This document shows positions 31,201 to 42,142 of a stretch of 64,000 nt of DNA, one piece after another; within the stretch, counting starts at the first letter, position 1; every line of letters starts with the position of its first letter. The notes beneath the pieces were generated by a model. It saw only the letters and a program-made list of their open reading frames with translations, searched no databases and had not been told where the DNA came from. Source of the stretch: Panagrolaimus kolymaensis. Lineage: Eukaryota; Nematoda; Chromadorea; Rhabditida; Panagrolaimidae. Location: contig JAJQJQ010000048.1 of the NCBI GenBank assembly GCA_028622995.1, positions 1,302,001-1,366,000 on the forward strand, written 5' to 3'. Position numbers and translations under genes: made by a program.

Positions 31201-31887
31201 ACTGAATGAAGAAAAAACCAAACAATTCATTTGTAATCATGGTTCTCTGTTGGTTTTTCGTTGTCTTGTTTCTTTTTTTGATTAGTATTGTTATGATTCC
31301 ATTTATTGCTTGCCATGAAGAGAACATGCCTTCTTTTTTCAATGACGCATTTTTGAACGCTTCTGCAAAAACAAAGAATTTCAAAAAAAAAATTATTAAT
31401 AAAATATTCAAAAAACAAATAAATTTAATTATAAAAATGGCTGATTGAGATTCATAAGAAATGGAAAAATATCAAAAATCATATATTTTACTGAATTTTT
31501 ATTTAAAAAATTTAAACTTAGAAGAAATAATTTGTTTTTTTGTTTGACCATCCACATTCTTCTTCGATGGTTGTTTTTTTATTCATTTTTTCATCGCAAA
31601 AAAAGTGTTCATAAATCAATAACTTTTTAGATTGAGACTAAGAAATAATAAAATATCCTTTAGTTCTGTTTTCACACTTATGGTTCTTTTTTTCCCAAAT
31701 CCAAAAATAAATACATAGTTGGAAACAGAAAACAAAATTGTTTATTCATTTTCTCTCAATATTTTTTCATTCACTGTTTATCTGTCTTTTTTTTAATTTT
31801 TTATTTTTTTGCTTTTTTTCTGGTTTTACAAGAGATATTTATCTGGCATCATAAAGAAAGGTAAACAAAGTCCATATGATTTATAAT
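31200..31887. repeat. Inverted R1 repeat copy
   Basis: About 31540-31870 is the reverse complement of 10255-10620. The boundary at about 31888 abuts the duplicated tail of the F-box-like gene. Confidence 0.5.
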
Positions 31888-32235
31888 ATTACGAGTGATG
31901 AATATTATAATAATTATCGCGGGAAATAATTACTTTGTTTGTTGAATTTATGAATAATAAGGGACAAAGAAAAATGGTAGTTAAATATAACACAGAGTTC
32001 ACCTTTTGTTTTAACTTTTTAGCAATAAACTTTAAGGCAAAAAAACATACGAACCACCAACAAAAAACAACATCTTTAAAATACAGAAATATTGTATTAG
32101 TTTCTTATTGGTTCTTTGCTAGTTTTTAAATACCTTGCTTTTCTTCTGTTATTTATCTTTTGTATTTTCCACTGGAACTGGTTTTAATTAACTTTTTATG
32201 TCCCCAATTGGGATTGATTTTAATTTTAAAAGAAA
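31888..32235 (+). pseudogene. Duplicated 3' end and flank of the F-box-like gene
   Basis: The plus strand reads the last codons of the 28713 gene (NITSDEYYNNYRGK-stop) followed by its 3' flank, diverged by scattered substitutions. Only the tail was copied, in inverted orientation, 3 kb away. Confidence 0.65.
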
Positions 32236-32467
32236 ATGTCTATGTATTTTTTTACAAATTTATGTCACACTTGACTTTCATCAAACTATTTGTTTTAAAT
32301 TTTTGATAAAAAGAAATAGCTTGGTTAGAAATGTTGATGAAAAAAATAAAGAAAGAAAAAAATACACAAAATATTCAAACTTTTAATAAGAAGAAAAAAT
32401 ACTCAATCAATACAAAGGAAATTCTCCGCGTTTCATTTTTTTTTTGCAATCGACGTTTTTTTCTTCT

Positions 32468-32935
32468 TCAAACTCTTGCAACCTGTTTTAAAAATTAAAT
32501 GTAAAAAACAACGTGGCGAAATCATTTTTTTGTAGTTTGCGCGAGAAAACTTTTTTTAATTCGTCGCAAATAAAATAAAGAAAGAAAAATTTTTTTCAGC
32601 CAAAAAAATATATTAAAACTGGTTTTAATTAAATCAAGTAAAAACATACGTATTTATTATTCACAATTTTAACGATAAAATTTGAATCTGGACATTTATC
32701 AACCGAGATAGAACCAACACTTCCTGTTTTCTTTTTATTTATAAGATTAATGGTTGCGGGTAGTTGACCTTGATTCGAAAAGGATAATGTCCTTCAATTA
32801 AATAGAATATTTGCTTGGTTACTTTTTTTCACGAAAAAAAAACAGAAAAGGAAGTTCAATTTTTTTTTGAAAGAAAATATGACTGTATAAAAAATTACCT
32901 TTTATCTTCGTTTTTGAATATTTAAAACTTTTATG
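32468..32935 (-). other. Possible small spliced gene or gene remnant, unrecognised
   Basis: On the minus strand, exon 32791-32650 gives LSFSNQGQLPATINLINKKK, TGSVGSISVDKCPD and NFIVKIVNNKY. It has a good acceptor (TTGAAG|G) and a strong donor (GTATGT). Upstream an exon ending at 32899 (NEDKR) joins in phase 2. Downstream an exon 32482-32468 adds VARV-stop. Splice phases agree and composition is protein-like, unlike the flanks. No start codon or family was found, so it may be the 3' end of a broken gene. Confidence 0.35.
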
Positions 32936-33537
32936 TATTAGTGTTTTTCTTTTTGTATGTTTTAAATTTAAATCAAAAATATTAGCGCAAAAAGGTTAAC
33001 AAACATCCTAATGGGTCGAATTGGAAAAAAATAACGCATTATTTATTAGCTCCGATTTTATCAAAGTCCTAAAAGCGAACGTTGAGCATTCGTAAATGAA
33101 ACGGATAAATATTTGACAAGTGCAAAAGGATTCATTGAAGAACCATTAAAATTAAATTAGAATGCTGTCACTCCTACAAAGAAAGTTCGATAGCTTTAAT
33201 AAAATATACAAAGCTTGTTATTTATAATTGGTTGAAAATAGAAAGCACAAGTTTTTTTTAATACTTTTTTCTTTATTATTGTAGAATTTTTTCGAAAAAC
33301 ATAAATAACATTAAATCATTAATTTTTCTAATTAGTCTAATTCGTCTATATTATTCTAAAAAAAGAAGGATTCTTTGTTTTTTAAATTCAGCATGTTTGA
33401 AAAAAAAATATAAAGCAAAACATTGCACAAATTTTTTATAATTTGTAACTATTTCTTTCAAGAAAATTGGTGATCACATTTTTTGGTTGCTGATTTCTCA
33501 GTTATTATTTTTTTTAATATAAATTTACGAAGAAAAT
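32936..33537. other. AT-rich spacer
   Basis: No supported gene; upstream region of the truncated lectin at 33538. Confidence 0.4.
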
Positions 33538-34076
33538 ATGCTTCTTCACTTTGTCATTTTTTGCTTATTTTTGAGCTTTGCTAAAGCTGCATGCCCATAT
33601 GGAACTATCGAATGGGGATCAAAATGTTATAAAATATTTGAAGGAAATCAAAAATTTGAAGAAGCTGAAAATTATTGCAGCAATGGATTTGGCGGACGTT
33701 CACCTTCGATCCATAATGAATTTACTAATAATTTTTTGAGAAGTTCGTTGTGAATTAAAAACCACTCTGTAGTTAATTATGTTAATTTTAGAATTAGTAG
33801 CTGATAATAGCACTGAAATGGATGTTTGGATTGGTGCCCAAAAAATATTAGGAGAGTTTGCATGGTTTGATGGAACTCCATTTGATTTCACTAAATGGAA
33901 AAGTGGTGAGCCTCAACCTCAAGGGAATTGTGTTGTATTGTCTATGAGTGATGGAACTTGGAGTTCAAGAGATTGCGCAGAATCGCATTTATTTATTTGT
34001 GCTATCGATGACTCTAAGCGCGATTGTGATGATGGATGGATATATTTTAAGCCAACTTATTCGTGTTATGGCGCCA
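33538..34076 (+). pseudogene. C-type lectin truncated in CTLD2
   Basis: Exon 1, 33538-33742: signal peptide MLLHFVIFCLFLSFAKA, CPYGTIEWGSKC, FEEAENYC, SIHNEFTN. It ends in phase 1 with a weak donor (GTTCGT). Exon 2 begins 33792: DVWIGAQKILGEF, WFDGTPFDF, WKSGEPQPQG, DGTWSSRDC, FICA. CTLD1 is complete. CTLD2 starts (DCDDGWIYFKPTYSCYGA) and then breaks at about 34076; the following DNA is unrelated. The frame stays open to 34228 by chance. Either the 3' end was deleted or foreign DNA was inserted. If expressed, it would be a secreted single-CTLD protein. Confidence 0.72.
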
Positions 34077-35135
34077 CACTTGGGCACGGTCACACGCGAA
34101 CTTTTTGGATTTTGCGCCCACCTTTGAAACAAAGGGTTCCCCCTATGGATTTTACGCGCAAAAAATTTCTCCAAATTTCTTGGTTTCATGATAATTTTTT
34201 TTCTAAAGTCAGAAATGGCAAGGTTTAAAAATTTCAAAACTTCTAGTGTGTTATTATTGTTAATATTTTTATACACCAAAACGACTTCAAATTGACTTAT
34301 TAACCGCCAATAGTTATTAGCTAATGAAATTCAAGTCGGAAAAATAATATTTCATCAAACTTTTTTGATCCTTAACAATTAATCCATTTTTTCCTATAAA
34401 AAATTTCCGGAAGACTTTAAACATAAAAAAGGATCTTTCTTTATTTTAGCGTGCCCGCCGTTTTTTTCGAATTTAAAATCTTAAAAATTGAAAAACCACA
34501 GAAAATTTAAAAAGAACTATTATTTAAATAGTTTACCTGTGGAACATGTTTTTAAAGCTTGGAAGATTTAAAAAAATTTAAATGATGTTTTTTTATATTT
34601 GCCATAGATTTTAATCAGTATTAATAAAATTTAGCGCGTTTAAACTTATCTATTGGCGTTTTTTTTAGCTAGAAATTTTTTTAGAATCTTTACAACACAA
34701 AAAATTAAAATTAATTAAACGTAAAAGATTTTTATTTTTTTACGGCAAAGTCAAAGTATTTATAAATTGGAAAATTACTTTAAACAGTTTCCTATTAATC
34801 TTTGTTTGAATAAACTTTTAATTTTTTTGAGTGAGCTAAGAAATTTAGGAATCATCTTAAATTTTTTAATAATTAACAACGAAAGCGATAAATTCAAAAT
34901 TATCATAGAAGAAAATTTGGAGAAAAATAAATTCAAAATTATCTCTTCACAAATAGACTATGGGAATTTCTTGTTCAAACAACTTCACTCACTCAGATAA
35001 AAATTTACGGCCATTTTAAAAACAAAAACTAAATAAAATGGGGCTAAAGTCATCGGAGCATATAGAAAATTAAGGACAAATAATAGCCACGTTCATATCT
35101 TTAAAACATTAGAGATAAGTAAATCGCGTCACGAG
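34077..35135. other. Spacer after truncated lectin
   Basis: It holds one 77-residue open frame (34767-35000; NLCLNKLLIFLSELRNLGII) that looks somewhat like the tail of F-box-like proteins, but it is unsupported. The rest is AT-rich with no recognised feature. Confidence 0.3.
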
Positions 35136-35386
35136 CAGGCCTCTTCCTTCGGCCCGTCCAGCCGGGCCGACTTTTGAACGGGCCAGGCCGGGCCGAGGCC
35201 GACCATTTTCTAAAAAAAGAAAAAAAATCAAAGGGAATACCAAGGCAAAAAAAAAAATTGACGGGCCGGCCCGTGGGCCGGGCCAGGCCGGGCCTAAACC
35301 AAAAGGGCCACAGGCCAGACCGGGCCGAAGTCAAGACGGGCCGGGCCGGCCCGGGCCGGCAAAACCCGGCCCGTGGAAGAGGCCTG
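35136..35386. mobile_element. hAT-like MITE, GGCC-rich
   Basis: 251 bp with inverted ends CAGGCCTCTTCC and GGAAGAGGCCTG and a perfect 8-bp duplication GTCACGAG (35128-35135, 35387-35394). The interior is packed with gggccggcc words in both orientations, in sharp contrast to the AT-rich surroundings. The open frames across it on both strands are by-products of the GC content. Confidence 0.9.
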
Positions 35387-35688
35387 GTCACGAGCGTCGA
35401 CGTCATAAAGACATTTTTTTTCTCAAATCACCATATTTCCAGGAAAGTGGTCGCTACTAAAATACGTGCGGCTCCATAGCTTTTTTTTATTTTTGGTTAC
35501 ACATCTTCAACAGAATTATTAGCATTATCATACAATCTTTTCTAGTTTTTTTAAAACATTTTTTCCCTTTAAACCAGTTGAAACTTCGAACTTTATTTTA
35601 AATAATTCTGATTCAAAAATCAACTTCTTTTTTTTGAACTAGTTTTTTAAGTTTAAGAATTTATTTAGCGATCTTGAAAACTTACAAT

Positions 35689-36000
35689 CAGTGTTGTCAT
35701 ATATTATTTTCATCGCCGCCGCCACAATTCATATATTTTTTTTATATTAAAAAAAGTCGTTTTTGACAAAAATTTAATTAAATTAAAGCTATTGTAAAGC
35801 AATTTTATAAGCATTATTGGTATTAATAACTTTAAATTAAAGCTTTAAAAGTGCGAAATTTATGGATTTTCTGTTGTTTTTTAATTTTTTTTGAAAAAAA
35901 ACAAAAAAAAATTTGATGGCGCCACCTTTTAATGCTGAAGGTCGTCGCCGACGCGCAGATATCGGCTTGTCAAGCGGATGGCGGCTGCGTGACAACACTG
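35689..36000. mobile_element. hAT-like MITE with CAGTGTTGTCA ends
   Basis: 312 bp with ends CAGTGTTGTCA and TGACAACACTG and a perfect 8-bp duplication CTTACAAT (35681-35688, 36001-36008). Subterminal GCCGCCGCC/GGCGGC blocks are also inverted. No coding capacity. Confidence 0.92.
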
Positions 36001-36600
36001 CTTACAATCATGTTCAAGCTTTTTCTAAATAAAAATTATTTTTAAAGTTTCTCTCTTATAAGGGATAAATTACATTTCGCTATGGTAGAAATTTTATTTC
36101 CAGAAATAAAGGCAATTAATGTTTGTAAAATTTAAAATAAAATTAGTTAATATTTGATTACCTACTTAAAATTTATAGGTGAGCGCTAACTCAAATTTTT
36201 AAATAAATGTGGAAATACTACCGAAGTTGAGAAAAATAATAATACTTTTTGAAACCATAAAACGCGCTAACCTTTAACACTAAAATTAGAGGTATCTAAA
36301 TAATTCATTATTAATTATTAAAATTTTTTGGGTGCGCTAACCTTTATCTCATTACAGAAAGCCTAATAAACAAATATTTCCTCAATCTCTGTTTTGCTAC
36401 CACCTTTCCCCCCATGTTTATTTGGGAATGTCCGTGTATCCGTGGATCTGAAATTTCTGAATTGGAGTTTGGTTTCAAAATGAAGCATGTAAAATGCTGA
36501 TCATGAAAAATGATATGGCATGCTTCGGAGAAATTTCTGGGATGAGATACGGCCTGTTAAACATGCAAATTTTTGATTGTAAAATGTTTGTGCTTTCATT

Positions 36601-36700
36601 GCGGTTGTGGCGTAGTGGTTGAATGCCAGCGCAGCGTTTGGAAAGGGAAATGCATTTGACAATGAAAAAATGAAAATGCATGCATGGTTCGATGCCACAT
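36601..36700 (+). ncRNA. tRNA-related segment (SINE head or tRNA pseudogene)
   Basis: TGGCGTAGTGG (36608-36618) fits the RNA polymerase III A box, and GGTTCGATGCC (36686-36696) fits the B box. The sequence after the A box can fold as a D-arm (GGC...GCC). The A-to-B distance (about 68 nt) is long for a tRNA, and the acceptor stem does not close, so it is not a working tRNA. It suggests a tRNA-derived SINE. Confidence 0.5.
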
Positions 36701-37145
36701 GAAGACCAAAAAATGGAATTTATGGGTTTGATGATTGTTTGATTATGAAAAATTTGGGAATGCATTGGAAATAATGTTTTTAATAATGATAATGTAGATA
36801 AGAATGCATGCATTGATGCTGGTGGGGTAAAAATGTGTGAGAGTTAGATATGGAAATGCTTGCGAATGGTTGGATATATGGATGTAATGAGCTTTGAAAT
36901 GGATTTATTTTATGTAATATAAAATGAAATGCAAATATGCTATTTTTGATGAAAAGTGGAATAAGTTTTGAGTTGCCCGGAACGGGCAAACCAAAACTTT
37001 TTTGAATTGCTTGCTATATGTTTGTGAATATGATAGTTTTATGAAAAATGAGGGAAATCTGGAAGTTTGGGATTGCGATTTTTAAATGCATCATGATATG
37101 ACATGGTATGAATGAATTGCAAAAAATGCAAATGAATGTTGAAAT

Positions 37146-37191
37146 GACAAGTTTTTGCGGCGCCCCAAGCGGGGCGCCTTAAAAACTTGTC
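37146..37191. repeat. Strong stem-loop
   Basis: Arms GACAAGTTTTT / AAAAACTTGTC enclose GGCGCCCC-aagc-GGGGCGCC, giving 19 paired bases with one small internal bulge. It is a very stable hairpin near the end of the 808-bp unit. Confidence 0.85.
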
Positions 37192-37228
37192 CATACTTAA
37201 TTTTGCAAAGTTATCAAACATTCCCAAA

Positions 37229-38385
37229 GATTAATGAAATTATTCTTGCGCTCACCCTTTTCTATCCCATTTTCTACATGACTCTTTTTGAATCAATAAT
37301 ACCTTTCTTTGAGAATCCATGAAAAAAATTAAGGGTTGAATTAAACGAGCGAGCAAATGGGATTAAATTTATGCGAGCGAAAACTATTGTCTGTGGATTA
37401 GAAGACAAAAAGAAAGAATGGCGCTAAGTCTTTCATTCGATCAACGAAAAAATCAATTTATTTTTCTGCCTTTGTTATTTTTTGGCGATTGAATGTGGTT
37501 TTTATTTTTTAAAGAAATGAATCAAAAAAAATTACATCTGTTTTATTTTTTGAACAATAACCTTCAGAAATTCTCGGGATATATCTGGGTTATAACATTC
37601 ATGTTTGATCATCCATGGTCGCCATTCATAGTAATTTGATTCATCAAATAATCCTTTGAATACTTGTGAATCATTATAAAATTCAGGCTTACTTAATATT
37701 TTTGTTTTAGGTATGGGGCATACTAAATATTCATGAATTAGGCTTTTTAAGAAGGAATTATTTTTAATAAACGTGCAACAAATACTATTATAAAATAAAG
37801 GAGAATAAAATATTCAAAAACTCTTTACCAAAAAGAAAAAAAATTCTGAAACTCAAAGTGAATCATTTTCATTAATGATTAATAACAAACTTTTATTTAT
37901 TTTTATGAGATAAATAATGTATTGATTTTTTTGCAAAAGCTTCTTTCACACTTTTTATTTCTTTTTTACTATAGTTTCTCGAAAGAAATATTTGGTTGTT
38001 GTTGTTCGGCCATTCACACTCTTATCCTTCGAAGTTCGTTTTTAAAGACATTCCTTCTTCACAAAAAAATTAATCATAAATCAATAAGTTTCTAAATTTG
38101 ATTTGAGTAACAATAATATCCTTTCAACACATTTTTACACTAAATTAATAAATATATATATAAATCAGTGGAAAACAAAAAGTGAAAAAATACTCTTAAA
38201 AATCAATAAAAAGATGCATTGAAAATAATATTAGTTGTAAAAATTAATTTTTATTCATTCATTTTCCAATTTGATTTTGACTTACTCACTCTTCGTTTTA
38301 ATTTTTTGAATTTTATTATTTTTTTGAATATTTTAAAAGTTTTTTTTTCTTTTTGCTAAATATAATACTATTTTTGCGTAATTGG
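37229..38385. repeat. R2 (inverted) and R1 repeat copies
   Basis: 37230-37450 carries R2 words in inverse orientation. 37840-38340 carries R1 blocks also seen at 9640-9850 and 10830. No gene. Confidence 0.4.
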
Positions 38386-38589
38386 AAAATGATTGAAATA
38401 AATAATGAATTCAGTGATGCATATTATGGTATGAAGCCAGGTTTACGAACTCAATCTGCCAAGATCCAAGGAAGAATTCTGGGGAGAATCGAGAAAATCC
38501 GCGATGGAGGACGGGCCATACTCGATCGCCTGAAAGTCACATCAATAATATATACGTACACCTTCATCCGATCGAAAGGCCGCAATTAG
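38386..38589 (+). other. Short open frame within R1-type repeat
   Basis: From ATG 38386: MIEINNEFSDAYYGMKPGLR, then basic residues (KIQGRILGRIEKIRDGGRA). It follows a tttttgaatatttt leader and precedes an aaaatattttaaaaaatattg stretch, like the frame at 30928. It is not recognised and may be a remnant. Confidence 0.25.
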
Positions 38590-38989
38590 ACCAAACAAAA
38601 ACAAAACAAAAAGTAATAAAATATTTTAAAAAATATTGAAAAAACTAGTAAAGAGCTAAAGGAAAAAGTCATTTTTTCCTCGCTAACTACGCTTTTTTCA
38701 AACCTTATTTCACTAATATCGATTTCCTTTTTCATGACAGCAAAGTCTGCCAATTAGTGGATTGTTTTTCTTTATGCATTTTACATATCCCAGTTTGTGA
38801 ATAGGAAAAAAAATCATAGAAGTTTTTCAAAAAAAAAAGGAGATAGCGAAACTTTTATATTAGCTTCAGAATGGCCTTACAGCAATGGTGTGTGATTTCA
38901 ATAAAGATCCATCAAGTTCATATATGTACCCACTACACATGCTGACTTTTAAAAGGTGGTCCATGGTGTTACGGCCACTCGAAATGAGA

Positions 38990-39180
38990 GACTTTGTGCC
39001 ATTTTTTTTGTCTTTCAATGCTCAAACAATAGTTTCCTTTGCATAAATTAAATCCCATTTTTTCGCGCGCAAATTTTTGACCCTTTTTTGCATACTCAAA
39101 AAAAGAGTTTGTTATTGATTCAAGAAAGAGGTGTGTAGAAAAAAAACCACAAAATTTTTGTTTGGTTGAAAATCATTGGA
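38990..39180 (+). repeat. R2 repeat copy
   Basis: Shares 'tttcctttgcataaatta', 'cgcgcgcaaattttt' and 'ttgattcaagaaag' with 3430-3660 and 18960-19290. Confidence 0.5.
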
Positions 39181-39313
39181 AGCTCTTCTTCATTTTTCTG
39201 GCACAAATTAGTTCCATTTTTTCTTTTTTTGAATATTTTAATAATATTTTCTTAATTTTTTTTTTATTCAACTTTATCATTATAATTTTATTATGATAAA
39301 ATAGCAACTAACA

Positions 39314-39887
39314 ATGTATGCAATTGATATCAGCAATGGAGTAGATGTGATTAGCTTTGATATTCTAGGAATAGGAGTGAAGCTTAAAAATTTAAAGCTT
39401 GAACAAGGAAAAAAATGATTTGAACCGAATGGACGTAATTTGGAAAGTGATAGGCCAGGCTACCTATGTTATGGAAAGAAATGCGATGAGAAACAATAAT
39501 GGACACCTCCCGATCGATTTAGATGCCGTCTTTCCCGATGAGTTGTTTAAACTTGAATGTGAGAAAAAGCCTCTCACTAAATCCAACATTTATTTAAAAC
39601 AACAAGCTCAAGATGAATGGAAACGGCACCAACAACAACAACAACAGCAATACCAAGATCAGCAAGCTGTTCCTCGTGCACATGCACCACCAATTCAACC
39701 ACCAACTCCGCGCCGATCAATCGATCGAGCTCGTCGACAAACGCAAATCATCAATCTCCAACGTGATATGATCCTGCCAGAGCGAGATCCGACATATCGT
39801 GAGGAAAGTGAAGAAGACGAAGAACAAGCGTATGAACAACCATGGACCAGCTACAAACGGAGATCACCAACATCTCAAAATAACTAA
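39314..39887 (+). pseudogene. Unrecognised protein with Gln-rich region, frame-broken near start
   Basis: A frame from ATG 39314 (MYAIDISNGVDVISFDILGI, VKLKNLKLEQGKK) ends at a stop near 39416. An overlapping frame carries on as NDLNRMDVIWKVIGQ, HLPIDLDAVFPDELFKLECE, KSNIYLKQQAQDEWKRHQ, a Gln run, Pro-rich and Arg-rich segments and an acidic patch (EESEEDEEQ), stopping at 39887. A one-base change in the AAAAAA run at 39410-39415 would fuse them. Codon content is clearly protein-like, with less AT-rich usage than the flanks. No family is known to me. It could be the coding part of a repeat or a lone nuclear-type protein. Confidence 0.45.
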
Positions 39888-41167
39888 AAATGTAAGAACT
39901 TAACCATCTAATTTTTTTTTCGGCCCGCTCCTCTGCCAAAATCATATCTTTTTTTTCGTTAAATATCTCTCAACTTAAAAACTTTTCGCTTTTCTTTAAA
40001 ACAAAATTTTTTTTCAAAAACACAAAAAAAAAATATTAATTTTTCAAAAAAATTTTCAAATTTTTATTTTTATATTTTTCTTTTTCATTTTATAATATTT
40101 TTTTCTCTCGCTTGAAAAAAGCATATAAAATAAAAATTAAAAGAAGGAGGAGAGGGATTAGGAAAGAATAAATTTTAGTAATTGTTATTCTTTTGCATGT
40201 AGTATTCATTTTTTTAATTTATTTTTTTGAAATTCTTTTTAAGCTTCAGTAGGATTCATTTTATTTGTTTTTGGTAGAAGTCAGTCTATGACTTAAATAG
40301 CATTCATTTTATTTTAGTAAAATTTATTTTTAGCATGCTTTGTATTAGCAGAAATTATTTGTCTCAAAAGAAGCGGCGGCGATTTCGATTTTAAAAAATA
40401 AGTAAAAAGAAAAAAAGACATTTCTATTTTAAATATGGCCAATGGATTTTAAAGAGTTTTGAATATTTTTTTATTATTATTTTTCCTTTTTTTCTTTTTT
40501 TAACAATAATTTCTACTAAATAAATGATAAACAGCTTTGAAATAAGTGCCTCGATCATGCCATCATCGACCTTCCAAGAATGTTCCATTTTCTAATTGCA
40601 TGTCCGTCTAAAGATGAAAGGTTGATGAACAATATATAAGCAGAATGAAAGAAATCGTTTCAAGTTAGTTAATATCCAGTTTGGATTTTTGAAGAATCAA
40701 TTATTTATTTCCTCTACAGAAATTTAAAAGTGAATGAGCGATCAAAAGGAAAACATAAATTTACTAATTTATGTTTATTTCAAGTTGTAAATTATTATCA
40801 TTGAATGAAATAAATTATATTTAAAATGGTAGTGGGCCATCAAATTTGAAAGAAAACTTAAAACTTTCAAAAGAGTTGAAAAGGATTGCCAGTGTTCGAG
40901 ATAATATCGCTGATGGAAAGTTTAATAGTTTCGAAATTACACATTTTATTTTTGTTTAAATGGGTGATGCATCTGTAATATTCAACAACAAAAAGAAAGA
41001 AAAATTCTAAAAAAAGTATAAAAATATTCAAACAAAAAATTCCTTTCTATCAAAAAGCATATTTCTGTAAAAAAAAGGGAAAAAGAAAAAAATATTTGTT
41101 TTTTGTTTATTAGTTTTATATATGAGACAGCGTAAAGTTACGCTGTCGAAGGTAGTTATTGATTTCC
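39888..41167. other. Spacer with two coding-like scraps
   Basis: At about 40546-40646 a frame reads KCLDHAIIDLPRMFHFLIAC-PSKDERLMNNI-stop, resembling the end of the F-box-like proteins (compare IFIHCPLANEIRKIL at 61.7 kb). At about 40820-40961 another reads KELKRIASVRDNIADGKFNS. Both look like decayed exons. The rest is AT-rich. Confidence 0.25.
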
Positions 41168-41740
41168 GGCGCGGCGCCACTATGTCGACTAGACACAATG
41201 TCGACCAAGCCATAATGTCGACCGGACACAATGTCGACCGGACACTATGTCGACTAGCCACTATGTCGACTGGACGCAATGTCGACTAGCCATAATGTCG
41301 ACTGGACACTATGTCGACTCAATTATAAAAGCACAATTAAACATAAAGAATTGATAAGCATACTAATTAATTCTTAATTGTGAGCTCAGAAGTTTATAAA
41401 TAATGAATTCCTACTAACGAATTTGGAGTCAGCACATTAATTTATAATTAATTAATATATTTCTTATCCCTCAAATTAAATATAATTAATATGCTTATTA
41501 ATTGTTAATATTTAATTATTAATTCTGAATTCTTTGATTAATAATAAAAACTTCTGTCTTATGATATATCATAGAATTATCAATTAATAATTATGATATA
41601 TCATTAAAACATTTAAATTATAAACAATTACCGTAAGAAAATGTCGAGTTTGGGTTTTCTTTCTTTAATTGTGCTTTTATAATTGAGTCGACATAGTGGC
41701 TAGTCGACATTGTGTCTAGTCGACATAGTGTCGTGTCGCC
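41168..41740. mobile_element. MULE-like non-autonomous element with 16-bp subterminal repeats
   Basis: The left end GGCGCGGCGCCACTATGTCGAC and the inverted right end agree at most positions. A 10-bp duplication ATTGAYTTCC (41158-41167 and 41741-41750, one mismatch) flanks the unit. Inside the left end, about nine 16-bp units of the type ATGTCGACYRGMCAMW follow in tandem (to about 41318); about three occur inverted at the right end. Next inward, GTCGACTCAATTATAAAAGC is mirrored at the right. The core is AT-only DNA with no frame. A 9-11-bp duplication with tandem subterminal repeats suggests Mutator-like ancestry. Confidence 0.75.
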
Positions 41741-42142
41741 ATTGACTTCCTAACATTTGAAATAAAAAAGCCATAAACAAAAATGGCGCGAAAAAAAACA
41801 AAGAAACAATGAGACTCTCAAATGCCCATAAATTATTTGTCTTAAAAGAAGTGGTGGCGGCGATGGGAAATGAAATCACAAAGACTGACTCTACCTAGTA
41901 AGAGTTGAAGCAGCTAAAGCATTAGAAACTAAAGAAAAAAATCAATGCTGTAAAGAAGAAGAGGGAAATAAATATACATATATTCAAGGTGAAACCTAAA
42001 CTCAAGAACAGTATAAAATAAAAATTAATGGTAAACTACCCAAAAAATAATGTTTCAAGTATTTTATTTAGAAAACATGGTTTAAGATTTTAACAATTTG
42101 TTTTTCATCTATTTTTAAGCTAATTTTTTGCATATTGAAAAA

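Larger units (their letters stand above)
36421..37228. mobile_element. 808-bp unit with 11-bp inverted ends, tRNA-like segment and hairpins
   Basis: It starts TTTGGGAATGT and ends ACATTCCCAAA; no target duplication was found. The interior is TG/CA-rich with many 'aaatgcat' words and higher GC than the flanks. It contains a tRNA-like block (36601-36700) and two strong stem-loops (36963-36999 and 37146-37191). Open minus-strand frames here show no domain. Confidence 0.55.

Noticed and set aside
34077..34260. Possible third MITE with a CACACTTGGGCACGG end
   Set aside because: The first bases resemble the 46.4 kb element end, but no matching inverted end or internal similarity was found.
35101..35479. 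Two opposing 101-residue frames rich in Gly/Pro/Arg
   Set aside because: By-product of the GGCC-rich MITE.
36601..36700. Functional tRNA gene
   Set aside because: A and B boxes fit, but the acceptor stem does not pair and the spacing is too long.
36475..37227. Several minus-strand frames with His/Phe/Ile-rich sequence
   Set aside because: Inside the TG/CA-rich 808-bp unit; the repeated atgcat words produce the residues; no domain or splice structure.
41168..41330. CRISPR-like array of 16-bp units
   Set aside because: Units are contiguous and degenerate, no spacers, inverted at the other end, and the DNA is eukaryotic; a transposon end explains it.
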